This document shows positions 1 through 11,337 of a DNA stretch of 64,000 nt, in pieces (the stretch's first letter is position 1; every line of letters begins with the position of its first letter). The stretch is from Acanthococcus lagerstroemiae. Lineage: Eukaryota > Arthropoda > Insecta > Hemiptera > Eriococcidae. The stretch covers positions 64,863,814 to 64,927,813 of the forward strand of contig CM063107.1 in assembly GCA_031841125.1 (NCBI GenBank), read 5' to 3'. The translations under genes and the position numbers were made by a program. The notes beneath the pieces were generated by a model. It saw only the letters and a program-made list of their open reading frames with translations. It was not told the DNA's origin and searched no databases.

Positions 1-1465
1 GACACGGTGCTGTAAATAAAAAGCTACTGAACAGATACAAAAAAATTTCCAGCTAGGTGCCTGGGGGCCCAAGTGCTTGTAAGCGACTTTAATCTTAATC
101 TGGCTTCATGATTTCTACAATAATGCTACTGAAGAAATTAATAGAATCCGAATCCGATCTCTACTCAGTCTACCTAATTAAAATAATCAAACAGGAATAG
201 GTATAGGAAATGATAACTAATTGACAATTAGTGATGACGGGAACACATGTTGTGGCATCAGTTACTGTGTACATTCTTGAACAAAATTTGCGAGTACAGG
301 TTGTCCCAAAAGAATGAGCATAGCCAAGAGGGGGGGGCGAAGGGGGGAAACCTGAAATTGAATGTAAAAATATGCAAGAATGAGCAATTTTTCGCCTTTA
401 TAACACGTGTTTTTTTGTTTTTTTTTTAAATTTTGCTTGAGCAGTAATTTTACCTTCATTTTTTATAAAATAGTCCCCTAATACATATTATATTGGCAAT
501 TTTCAAAAAATACAATTTTCGACTTTTTTCCCCTTGAAAGTCTTACTCCCCCCTCCTCTTGAGAAAATCCTGACTACAACACTGCCCAAAAGTCAGGTTC
601 CAATTTTGCTCGGTACACTACACATACTGCCTGATTCTCGCTCGTCTTCAAGCGTCTCGAGACCAGACTCTCAATGTGACCACGGCAGACACACGGAACA
701 TTTTTGTGTACCTTCTTGCCGTTCTGCCAACTGTGCGGTTCGCGGGTTTAGTTGCTGAAATCGAAATGATCAGATAGTGGAACCAGACTTCTAGGACACC
801 CCTCTCACTCTGAAACAGTCTACTGTTTCCAAGATGTACCCAATTGATATACTTTGATCGACGTATCATCTTATAATTCGCTTACAAATTATATCCTCCT
901 TCGATGTGGAGAAGAATTTGGAGTTCAAGGAATAACTGAATACAGCTTCAAGCTTTGACTGGGAAATTTCTGGTTCTACAATGTAAAATCTGCCCCCTCC
1001 CCAATTAAGGCGCTAGAAATGCACAGACGCAAAATTAGGTACATACATTTTAATGAAAAAACATAAGGTCTGAGGGGTCAAGCAAAAACTGTTTAAACGG
1101 CCGGTGGACCGGCTAGGGGTAATTTTCCCCCTATCCTCCCTCATTGATCCACTCCTAGAATAATTAGTAACTGAATATTCCATTAAATGACAAAAATGTG
1201 ACATAACTTACCGATAAATAACAGTGCATGCAAATCCGCTTCACGAATATTAAACCACTGAACCACTCAGCGACGCATGAAATTTGTAACTGAAACCACT
1301 TATTCCGCACTTCCAGACTCCGGAGTCGAGATAACACACTCGTACCTATTACCGAACAGGATCGTGGGAATATTCGCAAACGTGTAAAGGCGCCGACGCG
1401 ACGACAACCTTCAAAGCTCAATTCTTTTGCACATCACTATGCGGCTGACGAATATTCGATGATCA
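1..1465. other. No gene recognised
   Basis: I see no convincing coding region, RNA gene or element ends here. All open frames are short, overlap on both strands and resemble nothing I know. The stretch near 600-760 is richer in CpG than its surroundings but has no recognisable exon. Confidence 0.5.
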
Positions 1466-1469
1466 GCCT

Positions 1470-1593
1470 AACTTCGGACACTGTTCGATAGTAATTCGAC
1501 AGCAATCAAATTCACTCGTTCCACTCAGTCGAACTTCCGACACTGTTCGACAATAATTCGACAGCAATCAAATTTATTCGTCCCGCCCCTTTA
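1470..1593. repeat. 62-bp tandem duplication
   Basis: Two adjacent copies (1470-1531 and 1532-1593) share the pattern AACTTC-GACACTGTTCGA followed by AATTCGACAGCAATCAAATT, with a few substitutions. The period is 62 bp. Further TTCGA motifs follow to about 1655. No function can be inferred. Confidence 0.8.
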
Positions 1594-1680
1594 TTTTCAG
1601 CCAATTAGAAAGCTTTAATCGAAGATTTCGATAGTTCGACACATGTCGAACTGTCGAACGACACTAATTTTGTCAGATCG

Positions 1681-1684
<4 letters not shown>

Positions 1685-1718
<34 letters not shown>

Positions 1719-1770
1719 CTCGCTTTCTCTTTCTCTTTCTCTTTTTCTTTCTCTTCTATCTCTTTCTCTT
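1685..1770. repeat. CT-rich microsatellite
   Basis: A pure CT dinucleotide run to about 1714 is followed by degenerate CTTT/CTCTTT repeats. Open frames through it (Ser-Leu and Arg-Glu runs) are by-products of the repeat. Confidence 0.9.
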
Positions 1771-1794
1771 GATCAGTGGTATCCCATACCAGGA

Positions 1795-2180
1795 GGGAGA
1801 AAATCCAATCGAAGTGGCGATCAGCGCGGGAGAGCTTGTGAGTGTAGCGCTTGACCCAAGGGATATATAGACACTGCGCATAGACTTCGTAGTAGGAACG
1901 ACAAAATACCACCACCCTTCGTTATCAAACAGATGAACCAGTTCAAGAAACTCGAAATAATTATGCAGGCCAGGAAAATCAAGCCAACAGCAGAAAAAAA
2001 TCGGCGGTATGTCAACATTGAAGAGCTTTTATAATGACCACTTGACCCCAGACAATCAAAAAATCATGGCAGCGGCGAAGAGTCCTGGTAGACAGTTCAA
2101 GGTATGGTCCAAGAATGGTCAAATCTTGCGTCAACGGGTGGAGAAAGAATTGGAGTCACTGGAAGACGGGCAGGAACTAG
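1795..2180 (+). pseudogene. LINE ORF1-like remnant with FP25K-type C-terminal domain
   Basis: Translated pieces in two alternating frames match the layout of the FP25K-like domain found at the C-terminus of many insect retroelement ORF1 proteins. In order they are a segment ending in DPRDI, a segment with DTAHRLRSRNDKI followed by PPFVIKQM, then a NIEELL stretch, then HLTPDNQKIM and FKVWSKNGQIL. The reading frame shifts near 1866 and again near 2015, so no intact product is possible. FP25K-type domains are known from a baculovirus protein and from retroelement ORF1 proteins; the setting of LINE fragments favours a retroelement source. It may have belonged to the same kind of LINE as the RT piece at 3150, but 1 kb of unrelated sequence separates them. 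The family call rests on remembered motif layout. Confidence 0.55.
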
Positions 2181-3145
2181 AGGACGCTTGCGAGGAAACA
2201 TCGGTCAGAAAAGGTCAGCAGCAGACATCAGCCCACTCTAACTCATTACCAAGTGCAAGTTCAGAAGCTCTTTCTGGAAAGACTTTCAGCGGATTTGGGG
2301 AAGGGGGCGGAGCAAGCCCCTCCCTTTTATTTGCACCTATGTTTTTGAGACTTTCAGAATTCATATTCCGAATTCCGTTCAGTTTTGATAAGAATGTACT
2401 CGATACCTCGGAGGTTCGAGCTGAAGAAACGACGTCGAGCTTACGCGAGTTAAGTCCCACATGGCACGTGGTATCGAGCTGAGTTCAAATGTCCGCGTTT
2501 TCCAAGAACACGCGCGCGATTGCTCGGCAATTATCGCCGCATCGTCTGTCCACTGTCCAGTGTCCTCAGCTGGAAGTTTACCCAATTTCTACGTATACCT
2601 TCTGTTATTTTCGGTGTACCCAAGTGTTAGTACGCCGATGCGAGTATTTTTGTCGGAAGTTTCAACCGGCGACCGGTTCTCGGTTCGGCTCGTTTTGAAA
2701 AACGGTTCGGTAATTAGCAGGCTACGGTAAACTAAACCTCAACAGGTCGGTGGAAACGTGGCTCGCGTTTAATATATTCCGATCACGATTTTCTGAACAC
2801 AAAGCGTCGCATGAAAGTGAGGCGCTTTCAAAAACCCGAGTAGCTGAAAATAATTCTTCGCTAATCTTAAATGCTAATAATGGTCATACGGGGATAATAA
2901 AATAATGAATAAAGCATCGCGCTGGTTCGCTGTCTGATGTTATTTGGTTCGTGCCGTATTGTTTGTCGACTCCACAGCCATCGAGCATCGAGCACCGAGC
3001 TCGTGTCGGTATTTGATAATTGATATTCCCTGCACATTCTCCGGCCAGCAGACTAACAGCAGTTCACACCGGGCACTGGGCACTGGGCACCTGACAACGT
3101 ACTATATGCTTAAATTGAAGCTTAATTTACTCAAGATCGATTCGT
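2181..3145. other. No gene recognised; CpG-containing interval
   Basis: No ORF here resembles a known family. 2400-2760 contains many CpG dinucleotides and palindromic snippets such as CGGCGACCGG, unlike the AT-rich neighbours, which could mean single-copy or promoter sequence. There is nothing firm to annotate. Confidence 0.4.
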
Positions 3146-3149
3146 TGTG

Positions 3150-3425
3150 TCGCTTTTCAGAGTAATTGAGACAAAAACTGCATCGGAAGCCTGGCAAGTT
3201 GAGATCGTGTCTTTCGAAAAATCACGTGACTACGATCTGCAAACTTACTTAACTTTTATCGATTACAACAAGGCGTTCGACTCGGTGAACTACGAATATA
3301 TGACCAAAGTTTTACAAAATCAGAGTATAGAGATCATCAAGTCATCAAAGTTATATAAGGGAAATATATTCTGGTTTGATGATGATAAGGTTATCAGTCT
3401 TAAGACCGGCTTGATGCAGCTCTCC
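3150..3425 (+). pseudogene. LINE reverse transcriptase fragment (palm motif A region)
   Basis: The frame reads TYLTFIDYNKAFDSVNYEYM and then a helix-rich stretch ending in LKTGLMQ. FIDYNKAFDS is the classic RT motif A of LINE ORF2 proteins (catalytic Asp in D-Y-x-K-A-F-D), and the ending resembles a worn RGVRQG motif just before RT motif B. Everything upstream (endonuclease, RT motifs 0-2) and downstream (FADD box, C-terminus) is missing. About 110 residues survive from a protein normally near 1000 residues. It ends near a GGTAATGTAAGA motif at about 3530, seen in reverse orientation at about 4355-4375 beside another LINE remnant, so that motif may be a family 3' end. Confidence 0.75.
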
Positions 3426-4285
3426 ATCTCTCCCTATCTTGTGAAAGTTCTTTCATTTCGTAATTACACTTACATTTGACATCCTTGATTATCTGTTGAA
3501 CATACTGGAATCTTTGAGGACCTAGGGGTAGGTAATGTAAGATTACGCACATAACTTTTGCGGGCCCATACCTCGAAACCTAATTGAGCAGGAAGGCTGA
3601 AAATTACATAGCACGATACTCACATCCTTTGGCTACAACTTGCTACTATTGAATGCCTCAAAGGATTATAAATAAAAGATCTATTAAAGCATTAATGAAA
3701 AAGTCAAATGCGCACTCTTACATTTAGTGTTATGTAAGAGTGCGCATGTAAAAAAACAAAACAAAAAAAAAACAGGTAAAACGCGAGAAAAAGTTGTGGT
3801 AATTTATGCTTTGTGTACCCAAACGTTTTCGAAGCGTACTTTCTGGAACTCCAATAGAAGTCGCGACACCTCGAATACTCTCGCCGTCATCAATCCTTTT
3901 TCTAGCCCCATCCAGTAACTTCTGATCGAATCTAAATTCTCTGTTGGTCTTCCTTCGTCTGCAAAAACTTAAAGAACGTATGATACCTTCGATCTACCGT
4001 AGTAACATGAATGCACATTCTCACATTTTCCTGACGCCGGTTTGTAAATCTACTCCTAGCTCGGTTAATAATGATGCAAAAGCTGAAGTTCATATATCAT
4101 TCGAAAGTGTATTTCATACAGAATTCAATGAGTATAAGACAAACATGCTCATTTTCGTATTTTTCTTCGCATCGCTATTTCCATGGCAATGAAAAATTAC
4201 CATAATTGGAGTGAAATCCGAACTATCGCGAAAATAGATACAAAACACTTTATTTATCCGGCATTTTTGGCTTTCCACCGTGGTT
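3426..4285. other. Non-coding interval
   Basis: No coding evidence. It contains the 3708-3747 hairpin. The motif TGCGCACTCTTACAT recurs at about 4356-4370. Confidence 0.4.
3708..3747. repeat. Perfect 16-bp inverted repeat
   Basis: The arms ATGCGCACTCTTACAT (3708-3723) and its exact reverse complement (3732-3747) flank an 8-base loop. The same 15-mer TGCGCACTCTTACAT occurs once more near 4356, next to a minus-strand LINE remnant. The inverted repeat may mark two fused LINE 3' ends. Confidence 0.85.
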
Positions 4286-4289
4286 TATA

Positions 4290-5940
4290 CACTATACGCA
4301 TACAATGAGCGCATTACCAGGGTTGCCAATATCATACTTTTCGAGAAATCATCACTGCGCACTCTTACATTACCTTCCCCCACCCAATTCTTTCCTTCCA
4401 CTCTTCCTTCTAGCAGCAGTGATATTATTCCTCGGTACCTCAAATTATGCCCCATTAGTTTATCTTTTCTTCTCTTCAGACAATTCTGAATATCCATTTT
4501 ACCTCCTACTCTGTTAAGTACTTCCTTATTTCTTACTTTATCCGTCGATTTGATGCTAAGTATCCGCCTATAGCACCACATGTCAAAAGCCTCGATCCTT
4601 ATCTTCTCTGGTTTTCCTATGGTCCAAGTTTCACATACATACAAGGCTACACTCCAAACATACGTTTTCAAGAACAATTTTTTGATTATTTTTGATCTGA
4701 AAAGATTACTTTTTCGATAAAATGCTAATTTTGTTTGTGCTATTCTACTACTAATATCCCTTTTACTCCTTTCATCTTTTGTTATTTTACTCCATAGCAA
4801 AATTCGCTTACTTCCTCAATCTTTCCTGTCCAATATTTGTATTTAAGTTATCATGTTCACGTCGATTCATTAGTTTTATTTTCATTTATTCTCATATACG
4901 GTATCTCCTCCATTCCATTTGAAAAATTTTCCAAATCAGTACTCCTTTCAGCTAATAAGACAATCTCATATCTGCAAACCTGAGCATCTTTACTCGCTCT
5001 CCATGTATAGTCACACCTGCTTCAAATTTTTCTTTTACTTCTTTTATGGTCCACTCTGTGTACAGATTAAATAATACCACAGATAAGGAGCATCCCTGCC
5101 TTACACCTTTTTCAATATTAGCCTCCCCTTTCTCTCCTTCTATTCTTAATGGGGCATTCTGTCCTTTATATCAGTTTAAAATAACTTGTCTTTCTTTAAA
5201 TTTTATTCCTATCTTTTATAGAATATCAAACATTTTATCCCATTTAACATTGTCAAAACCTTTTTCAATGTCAACGAATGCCATGTACGCATCCTGCCCC
5301 TTTTTGAGTCTCCCATCTACAGTTAATCTCACAGCTAACACTGCTTCCCTAGTACCTCTACTTTTTCTAAATCCAAACTGATCATCTCCTAAGTATCCAT
5401 CTATTCTATTCTCAATTCTCCTGTAAATTATCCTGGTTAATATTTTTGACACATGCGAAAGAAGATTAATTGTTCGATAATTTTCACACCTATCTGCTCC
5501 TGCTTTTTTTGGTATAGTTACAATAGCACTCTTTTTAGAGTCCTCAGACATTTCCCCTTCGTCATAAATATAATATACTAATTTGTACAATTTATGAAGT
5601 ACATATTCTCCTAAGTTCTGTAATAATTCAGCTGGTATCTCATCCACTCCTGGAGCTTCCTTTCTTTAAATCTCTCAATCAAATTCACCTCTTAAAATTG
5701 AGTCTCCCTTCTTATCTTCTTCCGCGTCTTCCTCACTCTCCATTCTTATTTCTTCATCGCCATTATTACTATATAGTCTACATACTCTACCCACCTTTTC
5801 ACTTTTCCTTCAACTGTGTAAATAGGTTCTCTCCTTATTCGTTGTATTATTTGCGTTCTTCCTTCTTTCTCCATACTCCAGTTTTACTTTTCTATAGGCC
5901 AAGTCTATTTGTCCCTTATTCATAAACGCCTCTATCTTAC
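4290..5940 (-). pseudogene. LINE ORF2 remnant (RT plus C-terminal region)
   Basis: On the minus strand, reading from 5940 down, the fragments give a poorly conserved lead-in, then APGVDEIPAELLQ (about 5660), CENYRTINLLSHVSKI, QFGFRKSRGTREAVLAVR, FVDIEKGFDNVKW (RT motif A), GVRQGCSLSVVLFNLY (motif B, about 5100), a damaged FAD box reading RFADM instead of FADD, then the C-terminal region with AFDMWCYRRIL and LMGHNLRYRGI down to about 4300. This is the order expected for a CR1/Jockey/RTE-group ORF2. Frameshifts near 5650, 5200 and 4850 and the lost second catalytic Asp show that it is dead. The endonuclease half is absent. Clade assignment is not secure. Confidence 0.85.
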
Positions 5941-6095
5941 AGTGGCATGCATTCCAGGCAAGCAAGGTAAGCGCCGCTTACCATGAAAATTCCCGAGAAA
6001 ATAAGTTTTCATACACAATATCAACTTCAACTTATTACAAATGAAAGATAATGAAACATTGGGCCAAACAGCGACTGTATATTGATGCTTATAAC

Positions 6096-6679
6096 TAAGG
6101 GGCGGATTTCTATGAAATTATATGTTTTTCTGTGTTGAAGTAGAATCGATATATTCCAGGTATTTATCCGTCTCGCGTCATTTCAAAGCGAATGAGCCCA
6201 ACTTGTTTTTGCATATTTTGCATATTTTGTCAATAAAATCATATTTTTTCATAAAACGACCATTTTTAGCACATATTTTCACAAATTTCCTCATAATTTC
6301 GAGTTTTTTTTTACATTTTTACCGCATATTTGCAAAATTTTTCAATTTTCAACTTTTTTGACTTCTGGATTACGAAAATGTTTCAGTTTTAACTCCTGGA
6401 TAGTGAAAATTTTTTAGTTTTTGATAGCTTCACTAGCGCTCTACATTTGCTTTCGCGGAACTACTTTAAACACGAAGCGCCTGGTTCTAAGTATTTTACT
6501 TAAATTTTGAGGTAAGTGCTGTAAACAGACGTAATTTTTCAAGACCTTTGCCACGATACCCATATTAATTTTGCATATTTTGTTCATATTTCGAGAAAAA
6601 AATATGCATATTTTTGATTTTTAGCGCATGAAATATGCGCATATTTTGCGTTTTTTAGCGCATAAAAATCCGCCCCTTA
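6096..6679. mobile_element. hAT-type MITE, 584 bp
   Basis: The terminal inverted repeat TAAGGGGCGGATTTCTATG at the left end matches the right end (6661-6679) with one mismatch. The element is flanked by a perfect 8-bp direct repeat CTTATAAC (6088-6095 and 6680-6687), which fits the hAT target consensus nTnnnnAn. The interior is AT-rich with many CATATTTT units and no transposase frame, so the element is non-autonomous. Both ends and the duplication are directly visible; the hAT call rests on 8-bp duplications being characteristic of that superfamily. Confidence 0.88.
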
Positions 6680-6902
6680 CTTATAACGCTTACGCTTAAG
6701 TAATAAATTCACAGGAGATGTATACTATCAGGCGTTTGGCTGTATATTTGTATAGGCCAGCAAGGTGTGCGTCGGATCTAACGCTTTTTGCCATACTGCA
6801 CATGACATTACACGACTTACGCTCCGCCTTCGTGTTAATTACCAACCCAAAAACACACTAGCATGTTCAACGTGACAAAACCTGTGCGTTTGGTTGCGCT
6901 CT

Positions 6903-6926
6903 GGAAGCGCTTCTTAAAGCGCTTCC
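6903..6926. repeat. Short perfect hairpin
   Basis: GGAAGCGCTT and its reverse complement are separated by the loop CTTA. It lies in a CpG-containing segment upstream of the hAT transposase fragment. No role can be assigned. Confidence 0.8.
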
Positions 6927-7009
6927 GGCTCGGCTTGGTTACACACGAACGTCGGAGTTGACAGCGAAACGTGATTATGTTCTTCTACTAGTCAACGCGT
7001 TATGTTTGA

Positions 7010-7275
7010 ATGCTCCTAGTTTTTTTGCCCACAAAATGTGTATTCGAGATCTTATTGAAAACCTGTTTTTGCGACTTACTCTTAATGAACAATTAGAAAT
7101 TATTAATAGTGGAAAGCCTAAGCCAGAATTACCATTTTTAAAAACAGCAAAAGAGAGGCGGTTCGAGTTTTACTAGACATTGCCACATATCGCAATATGT
7201 ATAAAAACATTTTGTGGTGGTTAACCAGTTATGAAGATGGTGGAAAACTGTTTTATTGGCCACGTCTATTCAGGG
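7010..7275 (+). pseudogene. hAT (ZMYM/TTF-zinc-finger type) transposase N-terminal fragment
   Basis: One frame (about 7040-7170) carries LTLNEQLEIINSGKPKPELP. A second frame, shifted near 7175, carries YKNILWWLTSYEDGGKLFYW followed by PRLF. This resembles the region before and inside the TTF-type zinc finger of domesticated-like hAT transposases, where a short leader precedes a W-L...LFCWPCLLF signature; here the first cysteine is Tyr and the second is Arg. The frame break, altered finger residues and absence of the catalytic DDE and dimerisation domains make it a dead fragment. It lies 330 bp from a hAT MITE, but I see no shared termini linking them. Confidence 0.55.
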
Positions 7276-7344
7276 ATGTACCGATGGAGTGAGTCCCCCT
7301 CCCCCCTGTAAGAATTTTTTACTCAGCAGTTGGGAAAGTTTACA

Positions 7345-7470
7345 ATTTCAATCAGGCGGAGTTGGAAAAATCCAAGTCAAAGGTTTTTTTGCTGTGATGT
7401 TTGGGAATTTTGAGTTGAGTCAGTTGAGACTTTCAGAGTCCCCCCCCCCACACACACAGGAAAAACTCTG
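7345..7470 (+). repeat. Interspersed repeat, partner at 60880-61045
   Basis: The segment with GGAGTTGGAAAAAT..CAA..GTCAAAGGTTTTTTT and then GGGAATTTTGAGTTGAGTCA is matched in reverse orientation at 60880-61045, with substitutions and small indels. There is no coding capacity and the family is not recognised. Confidence 0.5.
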
Positions 7471-8900
7471 CGGTGGTACGTCCCTGTGTCTCTTATTCGT
7501 CACAGAAAAGAATAAATGCATATGGAATAACCCTACACAGGGATAAGACAATTTGAATAATTCCATCGATGCCGTTTTTTAGTAGCATGTTTTTCATACC
7601 TCTATTCTGATTTTTACTTCACCTACGCTTATGGCTTACCTACTAGGAAAAATCACTGCACGCCACTGGCACTTGTGGGTTTTTGGATTTGAGGTGAATG
7701 CTGAAGCCATCGGCAAATAGTGTTTTTGTGAGAGTGAAACGAACCTGGAGAGTGGTCTCATAAAACCCAACTGCTCTTTATTATCGTTTCTTCGCATTTG
7801 ATGTGTGTCTACATATTTTATCAAGGAAACTTGCTCGATTTCTTCCCCATGGATCTGTTCAGAGAGATGAATAAATGGCTACGTTTGTCTCAAAAATAAG
7901 ATGTTCTGTCATTCAAAAGTGGAAAATCTTCAAAATATGAACCATCCTAGGGGGAACTAATTCGTGAAACACCCTGTATGAGAAATTTCGAACGCTTGCT
8001 GTATACATTTCAGCCATATTGCTCGTAATGCTCGCATCCCTCTCACCCCTTTTCGTGTACAAAATTCCCCAAATGTAATACGGCTTTAGCGACCCCAGAA
8101 AGCTCTCGGTTATCGTGGCAATTCGCGCCAAGAAGGTTGCAGGTGTAATTAGGAAAAAAACAGGCGCTGAAAATAATATATACGAGCGCTAGAGCAGATG
8201 CGTATGTGTACAGGTGTTGGTTACTGATAACTAATACGACGCGTGCTACTACAGATGCACAATAGGATGTTATTTTTAGGCATACGTGGTATCACGCTTA
8301 TACAGGAAGAAAACAGTTACCCAATACTGCAATGTATTCGAGGCAAAGATAAAACCCGGATGTGTGTTATTAATACGTTGACTTATTCGTTCCCCCTTCG
8401 AAAATTTCGATAGCAATTCGCATTACATGCTGTTTAAAAGGAGCAAGAAAGGTTGGAACAGATGTCCGCTAGTACAAACTGATATTTACTCGCTTTCGAT
8501 TATTTATTTCGTTATAAAACGATAAAAGTGAGCTACCGGTACGTGCTACTGATCAATTTTACACAGCCGAACTATTAATTACACCCAGGGGCGGATTTAC
8601 CAGTCGCTGTAGGCAGTTTCAACATGCTGACGTGCAATTTTTATTTTGAAAGTGAGGCTAAAGGGACAGGAGACTCGCGCAAGCCGTTTCTACACAATGC
8701 CGCGCTTTTTTAACCAATCAGTGACGAGAACGCGTTGAGACACAAATGTCACTAGTGTCACATACATGTCACTATGTGTGCTTCATTAATGACACTGTTT
8801 TGCCATATCTGGGTGATTTTAATGCTTCATTTGTGACACTGTTGGTATCACATTACTTTCTTTGCAGAATTTGTGCAACTGTGTGTCGTTGTTGCCCCGT
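7471..8900. other. No gene recognised
   Basis: Short open frames only. At 8586 CAGGGGCGGATTTA looks like a hAT 5' end, but I found no matching right end or 8-bp duplication. Confidence 0.4.
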
Positions 8901-8919
8901 TTAGGAGCGGGTTGTAGAA

Positions 8920-9560
8920 TGCTCACAAGGTACATATTTTCTGCCTGTCGTAAGCGGCGACTTCCAGGGAACCAGCGGATATCTTCATCCCGCTGATCCA
9001 TATAGTCAGCACTGAAGAAGTATAACACAACCAGATCTATGAAATAGCATCAACCAACACACCAACCAATGTACAACTACAGAAGGACATCTCTTAGGCT
9101 AGGAGGATAAACTAGCTACCACTGAACAGCAAACCCACAGTGGTCAACTTAATAAGAGAAAACTTCCGATGACAAGTGCGATTTTAACTGGCGCCAAGTC
9201 ACGGCGCCCCTTAAATGGGATAGGGGTGCTAAGAATCTCTGTTCGCGTTAATCGGATCAATCTTGTGACGTCAGTGCACAGGATCGGCACATGTAATGTG
9301 CGAAGACTGGCCATCGTCGAGAAAGAAATGAAGAGAACTGGTCTACACTTCTTGGGTCTGAGTGCGATCCACTGGAAGACAATCAGCGAATTCAAATCAT
9401 CCAAAGGGAACTCGATCTTCTTATCTGGAGAAGATAACCACAAAGGAGTGGCAGTGATTCTCGCTAAACAATACTGCGAACTAGTCCTAGGAGCAATAGC
9501 AGTAAGTGATCGAATGCCGGTTGTCAGGATTGCAGCAAGACCTCACCCCCATGTATTATT
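8920..9560 (+). pseudogene. LINE 5' region and AP-endonuclease domain fragment
   Basis: From about 9280 the frame reads IGTCNVRRLAIVEKEM, FLGLSAIHWK and then LSGEDNHKGVAVILAKQY and SDRMPVVRIAARP. This is the N-terminal half of the APE-type endonuclease of LINE ORF2 (TCNVR start motif, GLSE-HW motif with Ser-Ala replacing Ser-Glu, and the hKGVA/SDR strands). The upstream piece containing CCTGTCGTAAG-GGCGAC resembles LINE leader sequence. The SE to SA change removes a catalytic Glu, and the frame ends at 9567 before the catalytic SDH region, so it is dead. It is followed by unrelated sequence, not by an RT domain. Confidence 0.7.
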
Positions 9561-9899
9561 CAGGTAATCTGACGTGGTGCTCGAACTCACATCTATCGCC
9601 GTTTTATACTTCGCCATCTTTCCGGCGCCGGGACTCCAGCCCTTTTCAATTCCGGGTGGATTTGTACACCTACTGCTGGTATGAGTAAAGCATATTCTCT
9701 ACAGTTCATTGGCGACGATGTCGGCGAAGTTTTCCGATTTCCTCGAAGTCACGTTGCATGGCTGTGCGACCTGCTTCTTCCCTTCGCCGGCGAGTGATGC
9801 GAGCTTTCTTCCCCCCCCCCTGCGCTGGTTGTTGACCTCTTCCCGATTTTCCCGTATCGAAAAGTGTTCAACTCGGTACAGCAATGGGACTCATTTTGA

Positions 9900-10060
9900 G
9901 ATCACGGGCGCAGAACAACTCCACCGCCCCTGAGTCTCTGAACATTAAGGGGGCATTCGATCACGCCCCCTTGCTGGGGATTCTGAGAGCAGTCGCTGTA
10001 TTCGGAACGCCTGCGTATCTGTTGTGGAATAATTTATTACAAGCAGAGTAAATATTAATT
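9900..10060 (+). pseudogene. R1-like LINE RT fragment
   Basis: A short frame reads ESLNIKGAFDHAPLLGILRA and then FGTPAYLLWNNLL. IKGAFD...W/PLL is the RT motif A context of R1/Jockey-group LINEs. Only about 45 residues are recognisable. It forms the left host flank of the LINE that received the large element; AT-rich sequence and a 20-bp duplication follow directly. Confidence 0.5.
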
Positions 10061-10080
10061 ATCAAATATTAATATTAATT

Positions 10081-10100
10081 AAAATATTATCTTAATAATC
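10081..10100 (+). repeat. LINE target-site duplication, left copy
   Basis: The 20 bases starting AAAATATTATC are repeated exactly at 35252-35271. They bound the LINE body 10101-35251, which itself contains the large inserted element. Confidence 0.85.
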
Positions 10101-11324
10101 AAATAAAACACCAGGTAACGACGGTATCCAAAATGAACACATAATATACGGCGGGGAGGAAATGATAAAAGTACTAACATCACTCTTCAATAAAATCTTG
10201 CTAACGGGTAAAGTACCCAAAAACTGGAAACTAGGGGATGTCATCCTCCTTTTTAAAAAGGGCGATCGCCATCAAATTGGAAATTACAGACCTATCAGCC
10301 TATCTCCTACGATCTCCAAAATCTTTACAAAATTAATAGAAATGAGGCTAAGAAACTTTCTGGAACCCTTCCAACCTCCAAATCAAGCCGGATTTGGAAA
10401 AAAAATACTCAACCCTTTACCATCTTCATACCTTAAACCAAATATTAGAAAAATCATAAGAATATGGCCAAGACGTACATATTATAGCATTTATGGATTA
10501 CAACAAGGCTTTTGATTCGCTAGAACATCGATATATCCTACAAACGTTTAAATCTCAGGGGGCTCCGAAACAATTAATAAATGTAGTTGAAGAAATATAC
10601 TCAGATTCACAAAGCCGAATTATAACAGATACAATTGGGGAGTACTTCAATATAAACAGAGGAGTAAGGCAGGGTGACCCCCTATCCCCCCTCCTATTTA
10701 TCGCGGCTTTAGAAGAAGTCTTTGAAAAATTAAACTGGGAGGAAAAGGGACTAACGATGAACGGTGCGAAAATTTCAATTTTAAGATTTGCGGACGATAT
10801 CGCGTTAATAATAGAATCAACAGGCGAGCTCGAGGAAATGATAAACGATCTAAACAAACAAGGAAGGGAGGCAGGTCTTACAATGAATTTCAATAAATCC
10901 AAAATAATATCAACAGCCACCAACCCCCCCCCCCCACAAAAAAAAAGAAAAACAAAGATTGAAAACAAAGAAATGAAACTCGTATCGGAAATAATATATT
11001 TGGGACAAACAATCTCTCTCGAAAATAAAATGGAAAAAGAAATATATAGAAGAGCTACTTTGGCATGGAAAAAACCTTGGTCCCTAAAAAACATTTTTAA
11101 AGGAAAATTCAAAAATACATACAAAAGTGAGATATTCAACATGTGTGTAGCTCCAGTCCTAACGTACGGCTCACCCACCTGGGCCCTAAACAAAAAATTG
11201 GAAAAAATCATACAAACCACTCAAAATTCAATGATGAGATTCATTCTAAAAATTAAAAGAAAAGACCGCATAAGTATCAAAAATATAACTAAAAAACTGC
11301 CAGAAATGAAAAATTGTTTACAGA
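10101..11324 (+). pseudogene. 5'-truncated LINE ORF2, upstream part (split by the large element)
   Basis: The copy starts directly after its target-site duplication, at the RT N-terminal motif KTPGNDGI, so the endonuclease was lost by 5' truncation. It then reads WKLGDVILLFKKGD, NYRPISLSPTISKIF, NQAGF, FMDYNKAFDS (motif A), RGVRQGDPLSPLLF (motif B), LRFADDIALI (intact catalytic FADD) and a C-terminal thumb region. A poly-A slippage near 10400 shifts the frame between QAGF and FMDYNKAF, with one stop near 10457. Otherwise it is well preserved and fairly young. The coding sequence is cut at 11324 and resumes in the same frame at 34911. Exact clade not assigned. Confidence 0.9.
11319..11324 (+). 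repeat. 6-bp target-site duplication, left (TACAGA)
   Basis: TACAGA directly precedes the element terminus AGTAGTAGG and is repeated directly after the right terminus at 34905-34910. Six-base duplications are characteristic of Polinton/Maverick integration. Confidence 0.92.
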
Positions 11325-11337
11325 AGTAGTAGGAAAA

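Noticed and set aside
8586..8640. hAT element starting with CAGGGGCGGATTTA
   Set aside because: Only one possible end is visible; no inverted partner and no 8-bp duplication.
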